From CAYFLR01 sp964343805 (GTDB lineage Bacteria; Bdellovibrionota_B; Oligoflexia; CAYFLR01), in NCBI GenBank assembly GCA_964343805.1, contig CAYFLR010000023.1:17000-80999 (forward strand): 64,000 bases of DNA, read 5' to 3'. The notes beneath the pieces are model-generated. The model was not told where the DNA came from, did not search any database, and saw only the letters and a program-made list of their open reading frames with translations. Below, one piece after another: positions 37,901 to 44,827 of the stretch (position 1 is the stretch's first letter; each line of letters starts with the position of its first letter). A program made the translations under genes and the position numbers.

Positions 37901-40900
37901 CTCGCGGATAAAACTTGTAAAATTAAAGTGGCGGTGCCAGATGCGGTCACTTTTACCGACACTTGGATTCAGGTGAACTCATCTTATACCTATGCAGTGA
38001 GGGCGAAAGACCCTTCTGGCAACATAGATCAAAATACCAAAACCAAAATTGCCTCGGTGGACGACGTTTTTTCACCTCGGATAAAAATGTGGGTGATTGA
38101 ACCCACCACTGTTGATGGCAGTGGGGCCGAGGCCATTGCCATGTACTGGTATATTGAAGATATTCCGAAGTTAAATGATAATCTCGATGTGACTCTTTGC
38201 TATGGACCCAATGCCAATCTCTCCTGTGTGGATGGATTGAATACAATCCCTCTTGATTTAAAAGAGGGAGATATTGTCCATCGAAATCCTTTTGTGGGGG
38301 ATCAAAGTGAGCGTTATGGTACATGGGAGGTGGACTTTAAAGACACTCCGAGAGAGGATGCCGATGCCAGTTGGGCTTGGGAATATAACTCAACCTTGGG
38401 TGTAGACTGTCGTGTGGGTCAATTTGGAGCGGGGGATGATCCCACTGCTTGTACTCGATCCATAAGTGATCCCAATTATCCTCTTTTATTCCCTCTTTCT
38501 AAACTGAAAGACAATGGCTATGATAACGAAACTGGTAATGCTTATGGTGTGGATGACACTCTTTATTTTCGCTTAGAGATCTCTGATGGAATGCCGGGGT
38601 CTTTAAAGAAATCGGCTCTCTCCTACCCAGTCATATACAGTCGAGATGTGGCCATGGCCTATGTGGATCCTGATATCTCCAAATTAAGATATGGCTACTG
38701 GATTGATAAATATGAAGCCTATATAAAGGATCATCCGACTAACGGTGCGGAACGTAATCCCATGGCTTTTAGCTCGGCTTTTGATGCGGCGGGAGATGAC
38801 CGTAATTACTATAGAGCCAAGTCCATGTCGGATGTAGAGCCCACTTATGATAGTCTTTCCTACGATTTAGCGATGCTGGCCTGTGAACACCGAGGGCTAG
38901 GTTTTTCATTGCCTACACCTAAGGAATGGCTTGAGGGGGCGAGAGGAACCAACTATCATCCCACCTCTAATAAGCAAGACTATAGTTGTAATACAAACTC
39001 AAGGCATTCTTCATGCACAGGGGGTTGCGGCAGTATTGAAAGAGTGAGGAAAACCAGTTATAAGAGTAATGAAAACAGTGGCACTACTGAAGTTAAGGTC
39101 ATAGGATTAGAGGGTGGATTCTTTGTGGGGAACAAGTGTGTTTCCGATCGGGGTATCTATGATGCCATCGGTAACCTGGCTGAATTTGTAAATATCTCTC
39201 TTTATATTGCTTCTAATAATGGGGGAGCGGTGACTGATCGCTTTATTGCTGGAGTGAATCCTTTTAACGGCTTACCAGATAAGAATAGTCAATACTCCCA
39301 AATGTTTTTGGACCCCTTTTATAATAAGTTGAAAGATTATCATAGTGACCCTAGCTTCACTGCTCATAAGCTCTGGTTTGATCCCGCTCACGGCTTACCA
39401 GATTTAAGACCTTCCACCTTTGGAACTGTTTTATATAACGTGAACACTGCGGGGAGTCCACTTATCAATCTTCCTACATTTGCTGTTGGAAAAGCTGCCG
39501 GTATTTATGTGGGGATTAAAGATTCTGAACATGAGATGGATCATGCCACCGTTGACTTTAATTTAGAAAGTGTTTCCTTTGAACACTCCATTACCAAATT
39601 TCATCATCCATCTGATGATGACCATTACAATGTGGGTTTTAGATGTGCATATGTTCATACCACCAGCCCTGAATTTACTCCCACCGGCTCACAGCTCTCC
39701 CGAATAGAACAGGATGAGCTGGCCGAAAGTGGAATTACAGTGGAGGATCGTTGTGATCCCAATAAGGCACTTCCCTATAACAAGCCCCCGGTGATTACCG
39801 GATTTAATGCTAAAAAGGCGGGTGATAATAAGTATATTAAACTAGAATTCCAAGTGACGGACGATTATACTAAAACGGAAGATCTTGAAGTCTTTATCTA
39901 TAGGGATAGCAATGCCTCTTCTCCTAACGAAACCACGCTTTATGACGGTTTAGAATCTAAATTCACCATTGGTTTCTTTTTATCAGGAAATGATAAGAAA
40001 AAATCCTTCCGCATTAAAGATCAACTCTCGCCCAGTGGTCAACTGCATTATATTAACTCCAATTCTAAAAATGGGATCTGGGTGCAAGATAACACCACCA
40101 ATTACAAAACACCCTATGTGTACAAGCTTTTTGTCAGAGATGAGTCCTGTGCCGTATCAGAAGCTGAAATTCTAACCGGAGTACTGCAAACTAGGGATAT
40201 GGTACCTATTACTGCTAATAGTAAATTCTATGTGGATGGGAATCCGGAAACCTTCTGGATTGACCGTTACGAACAAACCGCAGAATCGGGTGAAATCAGT
40301 TACTATGATGCTTGGGCTAAGTGTGCGGCTCTAAATAACGGTGACACCCAAGGTCTTCCAGATGCAGAGTCTCATATGTTTAGATTGGCCAACTTTAAAG
40401 AATGGCAGATTGCCGCTTCAGGCACGCCCACCAATCCACCTTTAAAATTAGGGGCGGGAAATGCTTCTCGTAATTACGGTATTAATAATATCACCACCCG
40501 TTTTTGCTACAATGCAGATAATAATGCCGCGAATTACAAGATTGATCCAGACGAGACAAGGTTTTGTAATTCCTATTACACAGCGGCCAATATGTATGGT
40601 AACTTGGCTGAATGGGTAGATGGTCAAATTGCTTATGTGGGAATGGATGGTTCTGAACTCTTAGGAACCACCTATGGAAAAGTGGATGACATTCTGCAAC
40701 TTGCTAGTGGAAATATTCCCAAGTTTAAAGTGAGTGCCTTTGGTCTTTATGAAACTTTGGATCTTGCCAACAGTTTTAGCTGGGAATACAAATTAGATAG
40801 TTTTGGTTTTCTCTCTGGCACTACAAATAATAACCCGGTGGATACCGACTTTTTACGCTATGGAGTAGACCAGTTTTCCAATATCCGTCATACTTACAAT

Positions 40901-42802
40901 ACAGCCAAGAGCACCTCTTATTATAACTTCTGGGGTGAAGACGGTTACGCTCATATGGGAACTCTAGCACTGCAGGCGGGTGGCTCTATGCGACTCTTAG
41001 ATTATTCTAATGAGAACCAAGTAAGGAATAATGCTTACACCTATCGCAAGAGCAATTTTACTGCCCATTCACCGGCGGCTAAAATTAATACCTTTGATTA
41101 CGATGGATCCAATGTAGAAGATGTTATATTTAAAAAACTCTCCGGTTACCGCTGCGTCTGGGCTAAGCAAGAGGCTCCCACCCCTAAATATTACATTACC
41201 TCGGTGGCTACCGCGAGAACATCTAACTATGACACCACCAATGAACAGCTCATGGTCTATGTGCAGATTGCCCCAGAGAACAATATACCACTGACCAATA
41301 ACACCTATCGCATTGCGGTGGGAGTAGCTGAAGATGCTTTTTCTCTGGATTACCGAGTGGATGGCCAAAGTGGGTGTACTTATACCTATATTGATGATGT
41401 ACCTAGTAAGCCAGAGCAGGGACTCTTTGTGTTCTATATTGGTAATGAGGCCATCTGTCAAACTCGTCCAGACCGACCCTATGGAATTCTTAAAGTGAAG
41501 CTCTTAGATGGAGATAGTTATACTGCCGATACCACTACTCATGAGGTTATAGTATCTGCCCAAGAAACCAAAATACCGGGGCATCGAGACGAATTTGATA
41601 TGGTTTATATTCCTAAAGCATACAGTGGCTTGCCTTACGATTTCTATATTGATCGCTATGAAGCCACAGTGCGTAATGAAACCAACTTAGAAAGAGATGG
41701 AACCGGTGTGGAGGCCAGTCAAAGGGCTGTGGCAGACTCTCTAAAAGGAGCTGCTCCCACGGTAAATATCAGTTGGTCGGAGGCCCAAGCCGCCTGTGCT
41801 AGAAGAACCAACTATTTTAAAACCCAGGCTTCTAGCTTAAGCTATGATGTTTTCCCCACCTCCGGGGAAGCTCCTTTTGTGATCGATAATGTTGATATTT
41901 TTGACTCCAATGATAGCGTGGAAGAGACCTACTGGACTTTTAGACTTCCAACCAATCAAGAGTGGTATGCTGCCGCCCAAGGAGTGGAAGTGCATGGTCG
42001 AGACCGCTTTTTAGGTCCTTATGGTTCAGACTCTAAGTTTAGAAGGTATGGCGCCAATGTAGATTCAGGCTCCAGAGAAGATACCGGATTTCGGGGTGAA
42101 CTGATGGAGAAGCCTGATACTGTTTCTGCTGTTTCAAAATATGGAGTGTGGAACATGGGGGGCAATGTACGAGAATTTGTGGCACTGAAGTTTGATATTG
42201 AATTAAGAACCGGTACTAATTATTGGTTTGAGGTGGATAGATATTATATTAATGAATACTTCTGGGGCGATGGAGAAGCAGACGTGGTGCGCAGAGCCTA
42301 TGAAGATGGTGTGAGCACCTTTACAACCAGTAAATACACTAATATTAAATGGGAAACAGCCAATGCCGGAGATGGTAACGGAATTCAGTTTCCCCCTGTT
42401 AATTTAGGTGGAACGGCGGGTTTACCTGTTATGGATATTTTCTCACGATTTTGGCTGCCCACCAACCGTCCTTTTGGTTATGGGGATCGTGGCCCAGATC
42501 GTTGGACCGATAATATCCTTTGGGACAATCTCTTTGAAGATATTTCTAGCTATGATAATAATTATGGACCCTATAGACATGTGTTCGAAGAACCCTCCAT
42601 TTATAACTATGATGGCAACTGGTTCAACATGTTGGAGGGAATCGTGATTGGTATCAGAGGAGGTTCTTTTAAAGATTACAATCTACCCCAAGAGGATCGA
42701 CCCATCGATCNNNNNNNNNNGTGTATTGATTCCGCAAGATGCCATAAAGAAACGGCATCCTGGTTGGCATACCTCGGATACCGCACCAGTTATGCCACCT
42801 GA
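34919..42802 (+). CDS. Large lipoprotein with FN3-like repeats and three FGE-fold domains
   Basis: A 2627-residue lipoprotein, second gene of the operon, 20 bases after the giant gene. The signal ends in the lipobox FPAC. GAGAGG precedes the ATG at 34919; the ATG at 34952 (MKKWSMMLL) is an equally good start. After an acidic linker come about ten FN3-like beta domains (about 55-1250), for example segments ending in YVVSAVDGSDNHS and YTYAVRAKDPSGN. Three FGE/SUMF1-fold domains follow: about 1254-1580 (YWIDKYEAY, YDAIGNLAEF, VGFRCAY), about 1768-2083 (FWIDRYEQTA, MYGNLAEWVDG, GYRCVW) and about 2225-2627 (FYIDRYEATV, FRLPTNQEWYAAA, GVWNMGGNVREF, GIRGGSF). I see no catalytic Cys pair in the first two. 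A ten-N gap sits near the C-terminus. Surface assembly with the neighbouring giant protein is inferred from operon and shared domains. Confidence 0.78.
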   Translation: MKQSLFKGVVVMKKWSMMLLILAMSTLYLFPACEKDDGEDEDLVEDFDTVGQKEVSVQDKFKDQIWEGVASAESKQSWILVKWSEPVIDTKLAPFELDTVLSMTFPGESKARLSEDTWDRDYLNNRATITGYKVFFGKTMAKEVGDADAEMTETVIKLDENKQSLKNGQKYFVGVKLVNQLGELSSTTKVVEIEVSEENIFSGFKFAGISAVKSEEHGKAVISWEAAQWESILGEAEQEPLGYRIYTGANFENLLKSVDSSILEYTIPDLPTDSPISFGVKVVDRQGNEDPNTVIISQQIIDLKPPAFEGIFEAVYNRELKAIFLKWNAPLERVSKYALFWAHTPEEIDWAHPNLEIRGKTEATIDVLSPAYQGNARIGDEWDYYFAVRATDIYDNEDTNIYTKKVYIPDIREPIFDGIVEVNLVRGVAEITFQRAMGGVDHYDLFVAKETDPFNFNSTKLKYVTLDAGETLPEGKRPIETDGTTYKIIYDRMVEGTLFKFVVRAVDGGKKSSQNTSFHSLVADDLTAADFDGLDELKWVETADSTADLKDYSENELMLFWDPSIDQYANKKDVVEYRIYESDADGYIRVEPDQPNAIVKVSAVDRVSPTRMSYKMMELEGDTEYCYVVSAVDGSDNHSASFSLPNQKKCIRTPDMTPPTFNGLTTYEQLDGGFIKVGWIPAMDGAAEYLVYVSKERLKNKEETYFYNPAQKNVINYFPVANDQTVFIASSTSDGTKNEDNTATLQEGETYYVMVKARDEKWNIDENRADRGVTMTDLSPPEHVAVITSTMCQTTQQEIVDGCTGDDVCTFSLSWTGPASGTDDYKDPEEGGIAKWVIYDVTGIETNQMSEVGMTTGSIHPTTYVEVVNPKQLSKDINTTKQGTVKYVVHPFDKYGNEKRDGVTCLLTLPDRSAPRWYNDADVETPGDPQISFNLEVEPPGVALRWNRAKDDNPNDPINYIIYKTNVENALQYEKDGGGELEDCTEANSSDPVLLADKTCKIKVAVPDAVTFTDTWIQVNSSYTYAVRAKDPSGNIDQNTKTKIASVDDVFSPRIKMWVIEPTTVDGSGAEAIAMYWYIEDIPKLNDNLDVTLCYGPNANLSCVDGLNTIPLDLKEGDIVHRNPFVGDQSERYGTWEVDFKDTPREDADASWAWEYNSTLGVDCRVGQFGAGDDPTACTRSISDPNYPLLFPLSKLKDNGYDNETGNAYGVDDTLYFRLEISDGMPGSLKKSALSYPVIYSRDVAMAYVDPDISKLRYGYWIDKYEAYIKDHPTNGAERNPMAFSSAFDAAGDDRNYYRAKSMSDVEPTYDSLSYDLAMLACEHRGLGFSLPTPKEWLEGARGTNYHPTSNKQDYSCNTNSRHSSCTGGCGSIERVRKTSYKSNENSGTTEVKVIGLEGGFFVGNKCVSDRGIYDAIGNLAEFVNISLYIASNNGGAVTDRFIAGVNPFNGLPDKNSQYSQMFLDPFYNKLKDYHSDPSFTAHKLWFDPAHGLPDLRPSTFGTVLYNVNTAGSPLINLPTFAVGKAAGIYVGIKDSEHEMDHATVDFNLESVSFEHSITKFHHPSDDDHYNVGFRCAYVHTTSPEFTPTGSQLSRIEQDELAESGITVEDRCDPNKALPYNKPPVITGFNAKKAGDNKYIKLEFQVTDDYTKTEDLEVFIYRDSNASSPNETTLYDGLESKFTIGFFLSGNDKKKSFRIKDQLSPSGQLHYINSNSKNGIWVQDNTTNYKTPYVYKLFVRDESCAVSEAEILTGVLQTRDMVPITANSKFYVDGNPETFWIDRYEQTAESGEISYYDAWAKCAALNNGDTQGLPDAESHMFRLANFKEWQIAASGTPTNPPLKLGAGNASRNYGINNITTRFCYNADNNAANYKIDPDETRFCNSYYTAANMYGNLAEWVDGQIAYVGMDGSELLGTTYGKVDDILQLASGNIPKFKVSAFGLYETLDLANSFSWEYKLDSFGFLSGTTNNNPVDTDFLRYGVDQFSNIRHTYNTAKSTSYYNFWGEDGYAHMGTLALQAGGSMRLLDYSNENQVRNNAYTYRKSNFTAHSPAAKINTFDYDGSNVEDVIFKKLSGYRCVWAKQEAPTPKYYITSVATARTSNYDTTNEQLMVYVQIAPENNIPLTNNTYRIAVGVAEDAFSLDYRVDGQSGCTYTYIDDVPSKPEQGLFVFYIGNEAICQTRPDRPYGILKVKLLDGDSYTADTTTHEVIVSAQETKIPGHRDEFDMVYIPKAYSGLPYDFYIDRYEATVRNETNLERDGTGVEASQRAVADSLKGAAPTVNISWSEAQAACARRTNYFKTQASSLSYDVFPTSGEAPFVIDNVDIFDSNDSVEETYWTFRLPTNQEWYAAAQGVEVHGRDRFLGPYGSDSKFRRYGANVDSGSREDTGFRGELMEKPDTVSAVSKYGVWNMGGNVREFVALKFDIELRTGTNYWFEVDRYYINEYFWGDGEADVVRRAYEDGVSTFTTSKYTNIKWETANAGDGNGIQFPPVNLGGTAGLPVMDIFSRFWLPTNRPFGYGDRGPDRWTDNILWDNLFEDISSYDNNYGPYRHVFEEPSIYNYDGNWFNMLEGIVIGIRGGSFKDYNLPQEDRPIDXXXXCIDSARCHKETASWLAYLGYRTSYAT
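42711..42720. other. Assembly gap of ten N near the end of the second large protein gene
   Basis: Ten N between RPID and CIDSARCHKE in the last FGE-fold domain; the frame is preserved to the stop at 42802. Confidence 0.95.
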
Positions 42803-42814
42803 TTAGAAAGGGAA

Positions 42815-44002
42815 ATGATGAAGCTTCTACATTTAAAGTTTATTCTCTTCTCTTTGAGTCTACTCCTTCTTATCTGGGCTTGTTCCAGTAAGGGGGAGTA
42901 TGATGAAGAGGCGGACTATCTGGTGAAAGAAGCAGCTCCTATGCTGGAGGTGGAAGACAGAGCCAAAGAGAAAAAGCCTCCTTACAACGAGGAAGAGCTC
43001 CAGCTTTATCATCACCCTCAAAAGTTTGATATCGTTCTCCTCTTGGGGGATTACCACAAGCTCATTCCCATGTACGAGATGGACAATAATAATGAGATCG
43101 ATCAAGAGCTGATCATTCCTTCTTCTATGATGAACTTGGTGCAAGAGTATGTGCAAGAAAAAGTGGTGGAAAAGTATCAATCCAACGTTGATATTCGCTT
43201 TGTAGTTATGACTGACTTAGGTGAACCCGCCGAGGTGGATGAGTTTTACAATCGTTTTTTGGAGTCTTTAGCTGATAATCACTTTGCCTATCCCTATGTC
43301 TATCTCAATCCCATTCCGATCAAAAAGGATCAGGGGAATTTCAAATCCATGAGCCAAGCGCAAATGAATGGCCCTAAATTGGAAAAAGAAGACCTGATTA
43401 CCATGCTTTCTAAAACAGATAAGTTGAATGTGGTGGAATCTCTTCCTGAGGGGGGGCTGAATCTAGAAAACTACCGTGAAGGTGAATACCGGCTGGGAAA
43501 CAAAATTAGAGAGAATCTGAGGCTCGATGCTAAGGTAATTTTTATCCATATTCCCACCCGCAAGAAAAGAAAACAGACCATGGTGGCCATGAATGAGATC
43601 ATCTCAGATAATTTTGGTGACTATAAAATTGTTAAAATTCTCACCGAGCGTTATGATTTGATGCTGGCTGATACCGGACCGCAAATATATAAAGAGATGA
43701 TCGATGAGCTGTTTATTCAATACACCCAATACCTCTATTTAGATATGAAAGCCAAGATGATCACCTCTATGAAATACTATCAAGATGATCCCTTGGTGCG
43801 TTTTGATTTAGATGCCGCCAGTTACTCCTTTCGCAACGAGGAGAATACTATTCAAATTCTCTCCTCCATGCCGCTCGATATCACCTTTGTGATTCGCTAT
43901 GCGGTGAATTGGGCGAAGATGGATAATAACAATGATTCAGAAAGTGATAATAGTAATAATGATAGTGCCATGAGTAATGGCAACAGTAACAACTCTAATT
44001 AG
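42815..44002 (+). CDS. Lipoprotein with a degenerate vWA-like domain
   Basis: A 395-residue lipoprotein (lipobox IWAC), third gene of the giant-protein operon, 12 bases after the second. The segment FDIVLLLGDYHKLIPMY (about 69-85), followed by a helix and then VDIRFVVMTDLG, has the layout of a von Willebrand factor A domain (beta strand, MIDAS loop, helix, strand), but the D-x-S-x-S metal motif is replaced by GDYHK, so metal-dependent adhesion is not expected. The C-terminal 26 residues are a low-complexity Asn/Ser/Asp tail. AAAGGGA precedes the ATG. It overlaps the 3' end of the convergent arsR-like gene by four bases. The vWA assignment is tentative. Confidence 0.6.
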   Translation: MMKLLHLKFILFSLSLLLLIWACSSKGEYDEEADYLVKEAAPMLEVEDRAKEKKPPYNEEELQLYHHPQKFDIVLLLGDYHKLIPMYEMDNNNEIDQELIIPSSMMNLVQEYVQEKVVEKYQSNVDIRFVVMTDLGEPAEVDEFYNRFLESLADNHFAYPYVYLNPIPIKKDQGNFKSMSQAQMNGPKLEKEDLITMLSKTDKLNVVESLPEGGLNLENYREGEYRLGNKIRENLRLDAKVIFIHIPTRKKRKQTMVAMNEIISDNFGDYKIVKILTERYDLMLADTGPQIYKEMIDELFIQYTQYLYLDMKAKMITSMKYYQDDPLVRFDLDAASYSFRNEENTIQILSSMPLDITFVIRYAVNWAKMDNNNDSESDNSNNDSAMSNGNSNNSN

Positions 44003-44292
44003 TAAATCAATTCCAATCCTTGATCTGTAAATTTTTGATACAGCGCGATGTGCTCCTTTGAGGTAAAGGAGTAGAGTCTAAACTTTCCTTGTTTTCTCTG
44101 TTTTATTAAATTAGCAAAGAGAAGCAATCGGAGATGCTGGGAAATATTGTACTTACTGGAGCTGGTGGCTTCCACTAAATAGCTCGCACTCTTTTCCCCA
44201 TCTAAGAGAGATTGCATTATTTTAAGACGGATGGGATTGCCCATGACGGAGAGCAGAGAGGAGAGTTTTTCTATCTTTTGTTGTTCTAGCAT
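43999..44292 (-). CDS. ArsR-family winged-helix transcriptional regulator
   Basis: A 97-residue DNA-binding protein with a typical ArsR/SmtB core: LSVMGNPIRLKIMQSLLDGEKSASYLVE, then the recognition helix SKYNISQHLRLLLFANLI, then the beta wing KQGKFRLYSF. The Cys motif of metal-sensing ArsR or SmtB alpha-3 (ELCVCDL) is missing: that stretch reads KSASYLVEAT, so the inducer is probably not a soft metal bound there. I chose the ATG at 44290-44292 because AAGGAGG lies five bases before it; an upstream in-frame start at 44340 would add 16 residues without a ribosome site. A dyad that could be its own operator lies about 50 bp upstream. Confidence 0.85.
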   Translation of the reverse strand: MLEQQKIEKLSSLLSVMGNPIRLKIMQSLLDGEKSASYLVEATSSSKYNISQHLRLLLFANLIKQRKQGKFRLYSFTSKEHIALYQKFTDQGLELIY

Positions 44293-44341
44293 AGCATCCT
44301 CCTTAGATCTTAAAGGTATATTATAGAATATAGAAAACATA

Positions 44342-44355
44342 TATTCAAATGAATA
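44342..44355. promoter_or_regulatory. Candidate ArsR operator, dyad TATTCA-AA-TGAATA
   Basis: A perfect six-base inverted repeat with a two-base centre, 50 bp upstream of the ArsR start codon. The form resembles known ArsR/SmtB operators (ATA-TTCAA-type 12-2-12 dyads). The next gene on the plus strand, the small lipoprotein at 44458, lies about 100 bp away, so both genes could respond to it. Confidence 0.45.
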
Positions 44356-44457
44356 ATTTTACCTTTGCTCAAGAGTGGAATATCAAAGCTGTTTTCTTAA
44401 GAAATAAACTGAAGTAAGATAGATCCTACAAATAGATAAAAAATGGAAGGGTTCACC

Positions 44458-44685
44458 ATGATCAAATTAGCTTCTTTTATTCCCATTTCAATAACACTCA
44501 TTTTCAGTTCCTGCTCAGGTTATTTTGATGGAGAAGAAACGGTCACCACCAGTGAAAGCTCTTCTTACGATTCTGTGTCGGGGCGGAGAACTCACTCCTC
44601 TTCCAAGTCAAGATCCAGAACCATTAAGAAGGGTTTTAAGATGGATTCTAAAAAGCTCAAGAAGTATAAAAAGTATAAGAAATAA
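44458..44685 (+). CDS. Small lipoprotein with a Ser-rich middle and basic tail
   Basis: A 75-residue predicted lipoprotein. The signal peptide ends in the lipobox FSSC (about residue 20). The mature part is Ser/Thr-rich (about 28-55) and ends in a strongly basic stretch, KKLKKYKKYKK, which could contact peptidoglycan, membrane or nucleic acid. GAAGGG precedes the ATG at 44458; an upstream ATG at 44443 lacks a ribosome site. I do not recognise a family. It lies between the arsR-like gene and a large lipoprotein gene. Confidence 0.6.
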   Translation: MIKLASFIPISITLIFSSCSGYFDGEETVTTSESSSYDSVSGRRTHSSSKSRSRTIKKGFKMDSKKLKKYKKYKK

Positions 44686-44827
44686 TCCCTTCATCTGCCA
44701 AAATCTTAAGAGAATTCCTATTACCCACAAACCTTGGAATATCATCATTCTATCGGATTCTCTCAGGCCCTTCACTCAAACTGTCGAAAAGTAAGTATGT
44801 TTTTTTTTAGCCAACAGGAGGTTTAAC

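Noticed and set aside
44709..44763. Terminator formed by AGAGAATTCC and GGATTCTCT before the gene at 44828
   Set aside because: The arms match only with a bulge, the loop is about 36 bases and no T tract follows.
44771..44791. FliA (sigma-28) promoter
   Set aside because: GTCGAAAA partly resembles the -10, but no TAAA-type -35 lies about 15 bases before it at either copy.
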